Origin: an uncultured Odoribacter sp.
GTDB taxonomy: Bacteria; Bacteroidota; Bacteroidia; Bacteroidales; Marinifilaceae
Assembly (NCBI GenBank): GCA_944321165.1
Contig: CALUKE010000001.1
Span: 372,001 to 436,000, forward strand
Direction: 5' to 3'
Length of the DNA stretch: 64,000 nucleotides
The notes beneath the pieces are model-generated. The model had not been told where the DNA came from, did not search any database, and saw only the letters and a list, made by a program, of their open reading frames with translations. The translations under genes were made by a program, and so were the position numbers. Shown here piece by piece: positions 26,233-38,347 of the stretch (the first letter of the stretch is position 1; every line of letters starts with the position of its first letter).

Positions 26233-26703
26233 ATGAAATATCAGATTGATGATATTGATCGGAAAATCCTGTCATACCTTGTCAAAAATGCCAGGGTTCC
26301 TTTTCTGGAAATTGCCCGGGAATGCGGAATATCAGGAGCAGCGATTCACCAGAGAGTCAAAAAAATGGAAGATACCGGCATCATCGAAGGTTCCCGTTTC
26401 ATTGTAAAACCTCGTGCCTTGGGATTCAAGATATGCGCATTCATCGGAGTTATCCTGGATAACGCGCATCAATACAAAACAGTTGTCAAAGAAATTGAAA
26501 AAATACCAGAAGTAATTGAATGTCATTTCATTACAGGCCACTATTCCTTTTTCTTAAAAATCCGGTGCAATAGTCACCAACATCTGATGGACATTTTGAT
26601 CAATACCCTGCAAAATATTCCGGGCATTGCCAAAACCGAATCGTTTATCTCCTTGGACCAGCTCATTGAAAAACAGGTAGACATCTGCCCGGAAGAACAA
26701 TAA
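26233..26703 (+). CDS. Lrp/AsnC-family transcriptional regulator
   Basis: 156 residues: winged helix at 1-60 (IDDIDRKILSYLVKNARVPFLEIARECGISGAAIHQRVKKMEDTGII) and a C-terminal RAM effector-binding domain (residues 65-150). Family members bind amino acids and control amino-acid metabolism genes. It ends at a bidirectional terminator shared with clpC. Confidence 0.93.
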   Translation: MKYQIDDIDRKILSYLVKNARVPFLEIARECGISGAAIHQRVKKMEDTGIIEGSRFIVKPRALGFKICAFIGVILDNAHQYKTVVKEIEKIPEVIECHFITGHYSFFLKIRCNSHQHLMDILINTLQNIPGIAKTESFISLDQLIEKQVDICPEEQ

Positions 26704-26750
26704 AAAAAGAAAGGTTAACGGAAGAATGATTCCCTTAACCTTTTTCTTTT
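26702..26750. terminator. Bidirectional terminator between the Lrp gene and clpC
   Basis: Inverted repeat around GGTTAA / TTAACC, extended by A-rich and T-rich flanks (AAAAAGAAAGG ... CCTTTTTCTTTTT) so that each strand has a T-tract. It fills the entire gap between the convergent genes. Confidence 0.8.
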
Positions 26751-29242
26751 TAATGACGGGTTTCTACTACCAGTTTGTCGTTTTGTGAATCATAATCAAC
26801 AAACAACATTCCTCCCTCAGGCATATCTCCCCGGATAATGACTTCTGCCAGTTCATCTTCCAGGTATTTCTGAATGGCTCTTTTCAAGGGCCGAGCACCA
26901 TATTGCGGATCATACCCCTTTTCTGTTACAAACTCTTTCGCCGCATCAGAAACTTGAATATGGAATCCCAGTTCCCTCACCCGTTTAAACAGGCCTTTCA
27001 ATTCAATATCAATGATCTTATGAATATCTTCTTTACTCAAAGGATTGAAAATAATGACATCATCGATACGGTTCAGAAATTCCGGAGAAAAAGCACTCTT
27101 CAATGCCTTCTGCACCACACTCTTGGCATAATCGCTGTCCTGTGTTCTGTCGTTTGCCATAAATCCAATACCCCGGCCGAAATCTTTCAATTGCCGACTA
27201 CCGATATTCGAGGTCATAATAACGATCGTATTTTTAAAATCCACCCGTCTCCCCAGACTATCCGTCAACTGACCGTCATCCAGAAGTTGCAGCAAAATAT
27301 TGAATACATCCGGATGGGCTTTTTCAATCTCATCCAGCAACACCACCGAATACGGTTTCCGCCGAACCTTTTCCGTCAACTGTCCTCCTTCTTCATAACC
27401 GACATATCCCGGAGGTGCGCCGACCAAACGGGAAACGGCAAATTTCTCCATGTATTCGCTCATATCAATCCGAATCAAGGAATCGGAAGTATCGAAAAGA
27501 TATTGAGCCAACACCTTGGCCAGCTGGGTCTTTCCGACTCCCGTCGGTCCCAGGAAGATAAAAGAACCGATCGGACGGTTAGGATCTTTCAGTCCAGCCC
27601 GATTCCGGTGAATTGCTTTCACGATTTTCTCTATCGCTTCCTGCTGTCCAACAACACTATCAGCCAATTCCTCGCGCATCTGCAAAAGCTTCATACCTTC
27701 AGTCCGGGCAATCCGTTTCACCGGTACCCCCGTCATCATAGCCACTACCTCTGCCACCCCTTCTTCGTCAACCACCACCCGGTTCTCCTGTAACTCCTTT
27801 TGCCAATTCTCCTTTTCCTGTTCCAACTGAGACAACAGCTGTCGTTCCTTATCCCGAAAAGCAGCCGCAACCTCAAAATTCTGCTGTTTTACAGCCTCCT
27901 TTTTCTTACCTTTGATCTCCTCTACCGATTTTTCAAGTTCTTCAATCACAGGAGGAACATGGATATTGGCAATATGTACCCGGGAACCGGCTTCATCCAA
28001 AGCATCGATGGCCTTGTCCGGCAACGCCCGGTCGGAAATATAACGCATCGTCAATTTTACGCAGGCTTTAATGGCTTCGTCCGTATAACGGACATTGTGA
28101 TGATCTTCATAACGGGATTTGATATTATTCAAAATCTCCACCGTTTCATCAAAGGTCGTCGGTTCTACCAGTACTTTCTGAAAACGTCTTTCCAAAGCGC
28201 CGTCTTTTTCGATATTCTGCCGATACTCATCAAGGGTAGTGGCTCCGATACACTGAATTTCTCCTCTCGACAAAGCCGGTTTCAGCATATTGGCCGCATC
28301 CAGACTTCCGCCTGAACCACCAGCACCGACAATGGTATGTATCTCATCAATAAACAGAATCACATTTTTATTTTTCGCCAGCTCATTCAGAATGGCCTTC
28401 ATCCGTTCCTCAAACTGCCCCCGGTATTTGGTACCTGCCACGATAGAAGCAATATCCAAAGCCACCACCCGTTTGTCAAACAATACCCGGGAAACTTTTT
28501 TCTGTACAATCCGAATCGCCAACCCTTCCGCAATCGCCGATTTTCCCACGCCCGGTTCTCCTATCAATACAGGATTGTTTTTTTTCCGACGACTTAAGAT
28601 CTGGGCCAAACGTTCGATTTCCCGATCCCGTCCGACAATCGGATCCAAAGTTCCCTCTTCTGCCGCTTTCGTAATATCAATTCCAAAATTATCCAGAACC
28701 GGAGTATCCGATTTTCCTGGATTGTTCTGCCGATAAGGATTATACATCGATTCCTCTTCTCCACCTTCTTCCTCCTCATCCGATTCTTCACCATAATCCG
28801 ACTGCATCCGGGTCTTTTCTTTCAGCAGCTGCTCTTTAAATTTATCATAATCCACTCCCATGGCTTGAAATAACTTCGTAACAAAACCGGCCTGATTTCT
28901 CAACATGGCAAGCATCAGATGTTCAGATCCCACTTCCTCATCCCCCAACTTCCAGGCCTCTTCCACCACCCGTTTGAGAATACTGTTCGCAGCCAAAGTC
29001 AAATCCAGTTCCGCCTGCGAATCCTCATTCCGATCCCGCTGTTTATTCAATTTCTGTTCAATCTTTGCCTTGATTTCATAATAATCCACCCCCAAAGCAA
29101 TCAGCATGTCAATGACCCGGGACGATTCCATCCGCAACATTCCCAGAAATAAATGCTCCGGAGACACTTTCGTATTCCCCAAACGCTTAGCCTCCTCGTA
29201 AGCCAGATCTATGATTTCTCTCAATTTTTCACTGTTCGCCAT
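26750..29242 (-). CDS. clpC: ClpC-type ATP-dependent protease/chaperone subunit
   Basis: 830 residues. Clp_N double repeat (1-145), acidic linker (DEEEEGGEEE around 160), AAA module 1 with Walker A GEPGVGKS and Walker B VILFIDEIHT, a UVR-like coiled segment (about 430-470), and AAA module 2 with GPTGVGKT and VVLLDEIEKAHP. It unfolds substrates for ClpP, which is not in this window. It lies 47 bp downstream of ligA on the same strand. Confidence 0.96.
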   Translation of the reverse strand: MANSEKLREIIDLAYEEAKRLGNTKVSPEHLFLGMLRMESSRVIDMLIALGVDYYEIKAKIEQKLNKQRDRNEDSQAELDLTLAANSILKRVVEEAWKLGDEEVGSEHLMLAMLRNQAGFVTKLFQAMGVDYDKFKEQLLKEKTRMQSDYGEESDEEEEGGEEESMYNPYRQNNPGKSDTPVLDNFGIDITKAAEEGTLDPIVGRDREIERLAQILSRRKKNNPVLIGEPGVGKSAIAEGLAIRIVQKKVSRVLFDKRVVALDIASIVAGTKYRGQFEERMKAILNELAKNKNVILFIDEIHTIVGAGGSGGSLDAANMLKPALSRGEIQCIGATTLDEYRQNIEKDGALERRFQKVLVEPTTFDETVEILNNIKSRYEDHHNVRYTDEAIKACVKLTMRYISDRALPDKAIDALDEAGSRVHIANIHVPPVIEELEKSVEEIKGKKKEAVKQQNFEVAAAFRDKERQLLSQLEQEKENWQKELQENRVVVDEEGVAEVVAMMTGVPVKRIARTEGMKLLQMREELADSVVGQQEAIEKIVKAIHRNRAGLKDPNRPIGSFIFLGPTGVGKTQLAKVLAQYLFDTSDSLIRIDMSEYMEKFAVSRLVGAPPGYVGYEEGGQLTEKVRRKPYSVVLLDEIEKAHPDVFNILLQLLDDGQLTDSLGRRVDFKNTIVIMTSNIGSRQLKDFGRGIGFMANDRTQDSDYAKSVVQKALKSAFSPEFLNRIDDVIIFNPLSKEDIHKIIDIELKGLFKRVRELGFHIQVSDAAKEFVTEKGYDPQYGARPLKRAIQKYLEDELAEVIIRGDMPEGGMLFVDYDSQNDKLVVETRH

Positions 29243-29289
29243 AACATCGTTTTATTACACTGTTGTTATTGTCTGTTCTTCCGGTCATT

Positions 29290-31917
<2,628 letters not shown>

Positions 31918-31947
31918 CTAAATTAGAAGCCACAAAACTAAAATCCC

Positions 31948-34911
31948 ATGAAGAAAAGCCTATTTTTTCTCCTGCTGTTCAATACGCTCTGTTATATGGC
32001 ATCAGCTCAATTCGTCAATTTCGGACAAGATCGATCTTCTCTCCGTTGGAAACAAATCCGGACAGAGGATTTTCAAATCATATATCCTGATTTTTTCGAA
32101 GAGAACGCCCAAAAAGCGGCCAACATCTTTTATCTCCTTTACCGACATGCCAATACCCTGCAGATGCATCCGAAAAAGATTTCCATTATACTGCATGCCG
32201 ACGGCGGAATCTCTAACGGAAATGTCGCCCTGGCTCCCCGCAAAAACGAACTTTACACCATGCCCCCTCAGGACCCTACGGACAGCTGGTTGGAACATCT
32301 GTGTATCCACGAATTCCGACACATCGTACAATTCGACAAAGTCAATCAGGGACTGACCAAAGATTTATATTACCTTTTCGGTGAAATTTTTCCCATCGCC
32401 GTCGTCGGTCTGTATGTCCCGATGTGGTTCATGGAAGGAGATGCCGTCAGTTTCGAAACTGCTGTGGGAAAACTGGGTCGAGGTCGTTCTCCGGAGTTTT
32501 TGAACGAAATGAAAGCCCAGATCCTCGAAAAGGGAATTTACAATTACTCCAAGGCAGTCTTAGGTTCCTGTAAAGATTTTGTTCCCGACCGATACTCTTT
32601 GGGATATTTCATGACAGCCAATGCCCGTCTCCACTACGGTTCTGACATCTGGGCACAGGCTCTAGAACGGACCGGCAGACGTCCTTTCGGCATCACGCCC
32701 TTCACCACCAGTCTAAAACACACCATGCAGGAAAAACGCGACAGTCTCTGGCAAGACAGCACTTTCCACTCTCTGTTCATCGATCCGGCAGCCATTCAAA
32801 AAGCCAATGCCTACGGCAACGCCAGACGAACCCTGTACCGGGATAATTTTACAGAATTAGGCCAACGGTGGAAAAAAGAGCTTTCCGTTCCCCACCTCTC
32901 TTTCGACAGCATCAAGACCAGCAATCAGTATTACACCCACTATTACAGTCCCAGACCAACTGCTTCCGGCAAAGTCATCGCCTATAAAAAAGGACTGCAA
33001 GAGACCGGGTCATTTGTTCTACTGAACGGAAATGAAGAAAAACGAATTACCCGTACCGGCAGTCTGGACGATTATCATTTTGCCCTGCAAACCGATCGAC
33101 TGGTCTGGAGCGAATACGCCGCCCATCCCCGTTGGGATCTGGGTGGACGCATGCAGCTGAGCAGTTACGATCTGCGAACCCGGAAATACAAACGGATCCG
33201 CAGCCGGAACAATCGTTTTTCACCTTTCCCGGTCGACCGCCAATGGGGATGTGTAGAGGTCGCTCCGAACAATCAGGCCTACATTGTACTTTTAGATTCC
33301 ACCTTACAAACAGAAACCGACCGGATTCCGGCCGGCAAGGATGAACTTTTCATTCACCCCTCCTATCGGAATGGCCGAATCTACACGGTCGTACAATCAC
33401 CTGAAGGCCTACGCTTAGAATCGATTGACCCGATCACTCACAACCGTCATTCTTTAAGCGAGAATATCTACTACGAACTGGATCATCCCGTTGCCGGCGA
33501 CAGCCTGCTGATATACCGGGCCTCTTACAATGGCAACAATGCCTTTTACCGTCTGACTTCCCAAGGCCCTGTCAACATACTCGACAGCCGATACGGCCTC
33601 CGCTTTCCCGTTCTCAGCGATGATCAACAGAGACTTTATTTTTCCTATTATACGGCAAACGGTTATAAACCGGGATCCATTGCAATTTCCGACTTACAGG
33701 ATCAACCGGTGGTCTATGCCCAATACCGCTTGGCCGACAGTCTGAAAGAACAAGAAAACTGGTCGAGTTCCTTTTCTCAAACCGACTCGGTATTTGCCAC
33801 CCGTTCCTACCGCAAATTCTCCCACCTGGTCAATATTCACAGTTGGGGCCCCATACAAGTCGACCTGAATGACCGGGCAATAGATTTCGGAGCAGTCATC
33901 TATTCCCAAAACAAACTGAGTACCCTTTCATTTACGGCCGGCTATGTCCGGAAATCCGGTTTCGAACACGGAGCGTGGATGTTCAATGCCAGCTACAAAG
34001 GCTGGTGGCCCGTCATCGATCTGGATTTATACAGCGGCCGATATGACTATCAGGCTCTCGAAGAAGGCCATTTTATTCCGAATCGGCAGGAAGGTACTTT
34101 TTATGCCCGATACAAAGCCCGGCAATCTGCCGCAGAAGTCACCCTACGACTGCCATTAACCTTGTCTGCCCGACAGTACAGCCGGCTCCTGCAACCGTAT
34201 GTCCGTTACCGCTTCGTCGGCCTGCATCACGAAAAAATGACCCAGCTCTATTCCTGTCAAACTGACCAATACGGCAATCTTTGGCTTTGGGAAGAAGATC
34301 CCCGTTTCTTCCAAATACAAACCCCTTCCCGCTTCTATCAGTTATTAGAATACGGACTATATTTTTCCAACCAGACCCGCATGACAACCCAGGAAATCAA
34401 TCCCCGCTGGGGACAGACTTTTTCCGTCGGATACACACACTCTCCGCTGAAACACATGCAATTAGGAAATCAATGGTGGGGAGATGCCCAGTTGTATATC
34501 CCAGGCTTTGCCATCAACCACTCCTTATCCCTGTACGGAGGCTACCAACACATGTCCGACAAAAACAGAAATTATGGTAACAAAATTCTCTATCCCAGAG
34601 GCATTACACTCGACGGATACGAAATAGCCTCTCTACGAACCAGCTATCATCTGCCATTGGCTTTTCCCGACCTGCCACTGGGCTCATTGCTCTATTTCAA
34701 AAGACTCAATGCGGCTCTGTTCTACGATTTAGGCAGTAACCGCAACCGATTCCAAAAATCGGTATACTCCTCCTGCGGCGTAGAACTGACTACCGACACC
34801 CACCTATTCCGGCTCACCTATCCGATCCAGTTCGGTATCCGTACCGGTTATGAAACCCAACACAAAAAAATATTCACCGATTTGCTCTTTTCAATCGGAC
34901 TGAGTATATAA
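31948..34911 (+). CDS. Large secreted HExxH metallopeptidase-like protein with propeller region
   Basis: 987 residues with a signal peptide (1-20). The N-terminal part is a gluzincin (peptidase MA-like) domain: HEFRH at 121-125 and a downstream third ligand in MWFMEGDAVSFE (E163). Residues about 310-620 show repeated W/Y-D-rich strands like a TolB/WD40-type beta-propeller. The C-terminal third is rich in alternating aromatic and polar residues and ends in an amphipathic strand, as if forming an outer-membrane barrel. Annotated homologues are often called TolB-like. Substrate unknown. It is a single-gene unit before the hydrogenase operon. Confidence 0.75.
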   Translation: MKKSLFFLLLFNTLCYMASAQFVNFGQDRSSLRWKQIRTEDFQIIYPDFFEENAQKAANIFYLLYRHANTLQMHPKKISIILHADGGISNGNVALAPRKNELYTMPPQDPTDSWLEHLCIHEFRHIVQFDKVNQGLTKDLYYLFGEIFPIAVVGLYVPMWFMEGDAVSFETAVGKLGRGRSPEFLNEMKAQILEKGIYNYSKAVLGSCKDFVPDRYSLGYFMTANARLHYGSDIWAQALERTGRRPFGITPFTTSLKHTMQEKRDSLWQDSTFHSLFIDPAAIQKANAYGNARRTLYRDNFTELGQRWKKELSVPHLSFDSIKTSNQYYTHYYSPRPTASGKVIAYKKGLQETGSFVLLNGNEEKRITRTGSLDDYHFALQTDRLVWSEYAAHPRWDLGGRMQLSSYDLRTRKYKRIRSRNNRFSPFPVDRQWGCVEVAPNNQAYIVLLDSTLQTETDRIPAGKDELFIHPSYRNGRIYTVVQSPEGLRLESIDPITHNRHSLSENIYYELDHPVAGDSLLIYRASYNGNNAFYRLTSQGPVNILDSRYGLRFPVLSDDQQRLYFSYYTANGYKPGSIAISDLQDQPVVYAQYRLADSLKEQENWSSSFSQTDSVFATRSYRKFSHLVNIHSWGPIQVDLNDRAIDFGAVIYSQNKLSTLSFTAGYVRKSGFEHGAWMFNASYKGWWPVIDLDLYSGRYDYQALEEGHFIPNRQEGTFYARYKARQSAAEVTLRLPLTLSARQYSRLLQPYVRYRFVGLHHEKMTQLYSCQTDQYGNLWLWEEDPRFFQIQTPSRFYQLLEYGLYFSNQTRMTTQEINPRWGQTFSVGYTHSPLKHMQLGNQWWGDAQLYIPGFAINHSLSLYGGYQHMSDKNRNYGNKILYPRGITLDGYEIASLRTSYHLPLAFPDLPLGSLLYFKRLNAALFYDLGSNRNRFQKSVYSSCGVELTTDTHLFRLTYPIQFGIRTGYETQHKKIFTDLLFSIGLSI

Positions 34912-34956
34912 CTATTTATACCAATTTTAAATAATTCTCCATTTTAGCAGATTATA

Positions 34957-34986
34957 TTGTTTTTGAAAATGGTTTTATTAACTTAG
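34957..34986 (+). promoter_or_regulatory. Putative promoter of the hydrogenase operon
   Basis: TTG (34957-34959), 19-bp spacer, then TAACTTAG (34979-34986), one mismatch from TAnnTTTG. The predicted transcript would start some 15 nt before the first ATG. Confidence 0.45.
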
Positions 34987-35007
34987 GTGCAAATAAATAT
35001 ACGAAGT

Positions 35008-35352
35008 ATGACACCGGAAGACATTATCAAATTACTCGATGCCACCTGTATCTGCGGGGCTCAGAAACTTCACAACCCCATCAAGCATGCTTTCGCGGCG
35101 GATTTGATGAGCGATGTACTGCGTCTCAATACCGAAGACATGCTATTAATCACAGGAATGGCCAATTCACAAGTAATCCGAACGGCGGAAATGGCAGATA
35201 TTCCATACATACTCTTTGTCAGAGACAAACAGATCACCCCGGAAATGTTACAACTGGCGGAAGAAAACGACATATTACTGTTACGTTGCCGGCAAAGCAT
35301 GTTCCGGGTATGCGGCATATTGTATCAGGCCGGATTGCTCCCGGTGTATTAA
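35008..35352 (+). CDS. DRTGG-type protein, first gene of the hydrogenase operon
   Basis: 114 residues from the ATG at 35008; the upstream in-frame GTG overlaps the promoter. It resembles the small DRTGG-domain proteins found with electron-bifurcating [FeFe]-hydrogenases (compare the second copy at 37.2 kb, which shares the DLMSDVL / DLLSDVM segment and an alpha/beta layout). The DRTGG fold is otherwise known as a presumed ligand-binding module in HPr kinase-like and Pta-like proteins. Function in hydrogenase systems is not established. It lies 11 bp before the GHKL ATPase gene. Confidence 0.75.
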   Translation: MTPEDIIKLLDATCICGAQKLHNPIKHAFAADLMSDVLRLNTEDMLLITGMANSQVIRTAEMADIPYILFVRDKQITPEMLQLAEENDILLLRCRQSMFRVCGILYQAGLLPVY

Positions 35353-35363
35353 GTGTTTAGTCC

Positions 35364-35777
35364 ATGGAGTTCAATTTCAACATAGAAGGAGGAAATTTCT
35401 CGCGGGCCGGAATGGCCTCCAGCGAAGTAAAAAAGCTATTAAAACAGCTGAATGTAGATGCCATGTTGATCAAGCGCATTGTCGTCGCACTATACGAGGC
35501 CGAGGTCAATGTCGTAGCTCATGCTTATGAAGGAGTCATGAATGTTGTCCTGGATGGAAAATCCATCGTTGTCACCATCACAGACAAAGGTCCCGGTATT
35601 CCGGATATCGACCAGGCCATGCAGGAAGGTTATTCCACCGCTTCCCCGGAAGTACGGGAAATGGGGTTCGGTGCCGGTATGGGATTGCCCAACATGAAAA
35701 AGAATTGCGATCAATTAACCATAGAATCCACCGTCAATGTGGGTACCAAAGTAACCATGCTCACTTATTTGAAATAA
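35364..35777 (+). CDS. RsbW-like GHKL ATPase (anti-sigma-type kinase fold)
   Basis: 137 residues made of a single HATPase_c domain: N-box EAEVNVVAHAY (with the Mg-binding Asn), G1 box DKGPGI, and G2 box GFGAGMGLPNM. No histidine-phosphotransfer domain, as in serine kinases of the RsbW/SpoIIAB group. No sigma factor or anti-anti-sigma factor is adjacent, so its target is probably within the hydrogenase module (inference). Confidence 0.88.
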   Translation: MEFNFNIEGGNFSRAGMASSEVKKLLKQLNVDAMLIKRIVVALYEAEVNVVAHAYEGVMNVVLDGKSIVVTITDKGPGIPDIDQAMQEGYSTASPEVREMGFGAGMGLPNMKKNCDQLTIESTVNVGTKVTMLTYLK

Positions 35778-35795
35778 GTCTTAAAGATTGTAGAT

Positions 35796-37157
35796 ATGGG
35801 GAATGAGACATTTTATCATGCATTGAAAATCAACACGGAAGTGTGTACAGGCTGTACTCATTGTATGAACGTATGTCCTACCGCCGCCATCCGCATCAAA
35901 TACGGGAAAGCAACCATCAACGAAGCAGCCTGTACCGATTGCGGAATGTGTCTGAAGACCTGTCCCCGCCATGCGATTTATGTCGAACAAGACGATTTCA
36001 ATCAGATATTCAAATTTTCCTATCGGATAATCTTATTACCATCTGTATTCATCGGTCAGTTTCCAAATGACATCACCGAAGAGCAGATCTTTTCAGAACT
36101 CCATAACCTGGGTTTCCATTATGTCATGGAGGTAGACAAGGCAACCGCACTGTTGATGGACGAGACCAAAAACTACATCCAGCAGCATTCCTGCCAGCGC
36201 CCGTTTATCTCCAGTTTCTGTCCGGCGGTAGTCCGTCTGATCCAGGTACGTTTTCCCTCCCTGATCGGACACATCATCCGTCTAAAGCAGGCCATGGACA
36301 TCGCAGCCATTTATGTCCGGCAAAAAAATATCGACAAAGGCATTCCAGCCGAAGAAATCGGAGTCTTCTACGTCACACAATGTGCTGCCAAAATCGCAGC
36401 CATTAAATGTCCGGTCGGAGAAGACAGCTCTCCGGTTGACGGAGTCATCAATATGGATTTTATCTACAACAAAATCCTGCTTTCCATCAATCAACACAAA
36501 TCCCAGCCTCTGCCGCGGGTACCGGAGCAGTATCATCTCACTCCGCAATCGATCCAGTGGACGCTGTCTGGCGGAGAAGCCTCCAATTATCCGGGCCGTT
36601 GTCTGGCTATCGACGAAATACACAATGTCATCGACATCCTCGAAAAACTGGAAAACGATGAATTAATGGACATCGATTTTCTGGAATTACGGGCCTGTGA
36701 CCATTCGTGTGCCGGCGGTGCCCTGGCAATCAACAACCGCTTCCTGACCATCGAAAGATTGCAGGAACGGATGGAAAGTTACATCAAAAACAATTATACC
36801 TCCATCAATAAAATGCCACAGTACAAGGATTTTCTGGTCCGCCAGATGCAACTGAGCGGTGATATTCCCCCCCGTTCGATCGAAAAATTGGACGAAGACC
36901 TATCGATCGCATTTCAAAAAATGGAAAAAATCACCAAAATCATGAAAGTCCTCCCGCAGGTGGACTGCGGCGCGTGCGGGGCTCCGACTTGTCAGGCACT
37001 GGCACAGGATGTGGTACAAGGAAAAGCAAAATTAAACCAATGCATATTCATGCAAAAGATTCTTACCCGAGACGGACTACTCACCCCGGCAGAATCGATG
37101 GAACTGTCTGCCAAAACCTGGGGAATGGAAAAATTCGGACAAAATGAAAAATCTTAA
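35796..37157 (+). CDS. [FeFe]-hydrogenase-like iron-sulfur protein without the proton-relay Cys
   Basis: 453 residues. Two [4Fe-4S] motifs (Cys 17/20/23/27 and 46/49/52/56), a hydrogenase large-subunit-like domain (about 75-370) and a C-terminal Fe-S domain (CGACGAPTC, Cys 391/394/399/416). Relative to true H-cluster sites, motif 1 TSCCP is SSFCP (C142 kept, relay Cys replaced by F141), motif 2 MPCxxK is TQCAAK (C196, K199 kept), and motif 3 is RACDHSCAGG (C301, C305 kept). All four cluster ligands remain, so a [4Fe-4S] or modified cluster could bind, but H2 catalysis is doubtful. It resembles the companion protein next to bifurcating hydrogenases of Thermotoga and clostridia. Confidence 0.88.
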   Translation: MGNETFYHALKINTEVCTGCTHCMNVCPTAAIRIKYGKATINEAACTDCGMCLKTCPRHAIYVEQDDFNQIFKFSYRIILLPSVFIGQFPNDITEEQIFSELHNLGFHYVMEVDKATALLMDETKNYIQQHSCQRPFISSFCPAVVRLIQVRFPSLIGHIIRLKQAMDIAAIYVRQKNIDKGIPAEEIGVFYVTQCAAKIAAIKCPVGEDSSPVDGVINMDFIYNKILLSINQHKSQPLPRVPEQYHLTPQSIQWTLSGGEASNYPGRCLAIDEIHNVIDILEKLENDELMDIDFLELRACDHSCAGGALAINNRFLTIERLQERMESYIKNNYTSINKMPQYKDFLVRQMQLSGDIPPRSIEKLDEDLSIAFQKMEKITKIMKVLPQVDCGACGAPTCQALAQDVVQGKAKLNQCIFMQKILTRDGLLTPAESMELSAKTWGMEKFGQNEKS

Positions 37158-37169
37158 AATATTCCACTT

Positions 37170-37520
37170 ATGACAGTACGAGAATTAGCTGAAAAATTAA
37201 ATCTGGATATATGCTGTGGCAAAGCCGGTTTAGACAGGGAAATACAAGGAGGATACACTTCCGATCTACTGAGTGATGTGATGGGCAATGCCGGAGAAGG
37301 CAACATCTGGGTCACCCTGCAAACCCACAAGAACATCATGGCCATCGCCTCCCTCAAAGAGCTTTCTGCCATCGTGTTAGTCAAAAACTACAAACCGGAA
37401 GAAGAAACCATAACAGAAAGCGAATCCGAAGGCATTCCAATATTATCAACTTCCTGTCAGACTTTTGAAATTACAGGAAAAATATACGAACTACTCAAAG
37501 AGAAAACAAACGGTCAATAA
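37170..37520 (+). CDS. DRTGG-domain protein, second copy
   Basis: 116 residues, alpha/beta, starting MTVRELAEKLNLDICCGK with a GGYTSDLLSDVMGNA segment typical of hydrogenase-linked DRTGG (HPr-kinase-N-terminal-like) proteins. Its stop overlaps the next start by one base (TAATG), so translation of the PHP protein is likely coupled. It may sense a nucleotide or redox ligand; this is not shown by sequence. Confidence 0.8.
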   Translation: MTVRELAEKLNLDICCGKAGLDREIQGGYTSDLLSDVMGNAGEGNIWVTLQTHKNIMAIASLKELSAIVLVKNYKPEEETITESESEGIPILSTSCQTFEITGKIYELLKEKTNGQ

Positions 37521-38239
37521 TGGAGATTCGGGCAGATTTACATATTCATACCGTTTTATCCCCCTGCGGAGATCTGGAAATGAGTCCGGAAAACATTTTG
37601 CATTTCGCCCGCCAAAAAGGGCTGAAACTGATCGGAATCACCGACCACAATTCTACCCGTCAGGCATCCATCATCCGGGAATACGGAAAAGAAAAAGGTA
37701 TATATGTCCTTACCGGAACAGAAATCAACAGCAAAGAAGAAATCCATGCGTTAGCCTTCTTTGAGACAGACGAACAACTGCAAACATTTCAACAATATCT
37801 GGATGTCCATCTTCCAAACATCCCCAATAACCCGGAGAAATTCGGCTATCAGGTCGTCACCGACCGGGAAGAAAATATCATTTATGAAGAACCCCGACTT
37901 TTGATTTCTGCTCTGAATCAATCCATCGAAGCCATCGAAAAAGAAGTCCACCGGTTAAAAGGTATTTTCATTCCGGCACACATCGACAAACCCTGCTACA
38001 GCCTTCTTTCCCAACTGGGATTCATTCCGCCGGATCTGCATTTCGAAGCATTGGAGCTCAGTGCCCATACCACTATTTCCCGCTTTCTCTCCGAACATCC
38101 GGAACTGAAATCGGCTCCTTTCATTCAATCCTCCGATGCCCACTATCCGGAAGATATCGGAAAGATACATACCCAATTGCAAGTGGAAGATTTATCTTTC
38201 GAAAGTATCCGACAAGCCATTCAAAACCTAAGTTCATAA
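37520..38239 (+). CDS. PHP-domain phosphoesterase in the hydrogenase operon
   Basis: 239 residues. All PHP metal-binding motifs are present: DLHIHT near the N-terminus, GITDHNS, GTEIN, EIHALAF, PAHIDKP and the terminal SSDAHYPEDIG. PHP enzymes hydrolyse phosphoesters, for example histidinol phosphate or nucleotides. With a kinase-fold gene on either side, it could remove a phosphate that the GHKL proteins add, but that is inference. Translationally coupled to the preceding DRTGG gene. Confidence 0.88.
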   Translation: MEIRADLHIHTVLSPCGDLEMSPENILHFARQKGLKLIGITDHNSTRQASIIREYGKEKGIYVLTGTEINSKEEIHALAFFETDEQLQTFQQYLDVHLPNIPNNPEKFGYQVVTDREENIIYEEPRLLISALNQSIEAIEKEVHRLKGIFIPAHIDKPCYSLLSQLGFIPPDLHFEALELSAHTTISRFLSEHPELKSAPFIQSSDAHYPEDIGKIHTQLQVEDLSFESIRQAIQNLSS

Positions 38240-38256
38240 TTTCGCCCCTGCAATCG

Positions 38257-38286
38257 TTGTAGTTTTATGAATTTAAATTAATTTTG
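38257..38286 (+). promoter_or_regulatory. Internal promoter upstream of the hydrogenase structural genes
   Basis: TTG (38257-38259), 19-bp spacer, TAATTTTG (38279-38286): a full match to the Bacteroidetes pattern, in the only sizeable gap (108 bp) of the operon. The GHKL-HndB-HydB-HydA-HydC part could therefore be expressed separately from the DRTGG/PHP part. Confidence 0.65.
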
Positions 38287-38347
38287 AAACCGAAAAACAA
38301 AAATTTAAAGTTTATCACTCAAAAAACTTAAAAAATATCATCGACAC

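Noticed and set aside
26903..27793. 296-codon open frame opposite clpC
   Set aside because: Antisense to conserved AAA motifs, with His/Arg/Phe-rich composition typical of a reverse-complement shadow.
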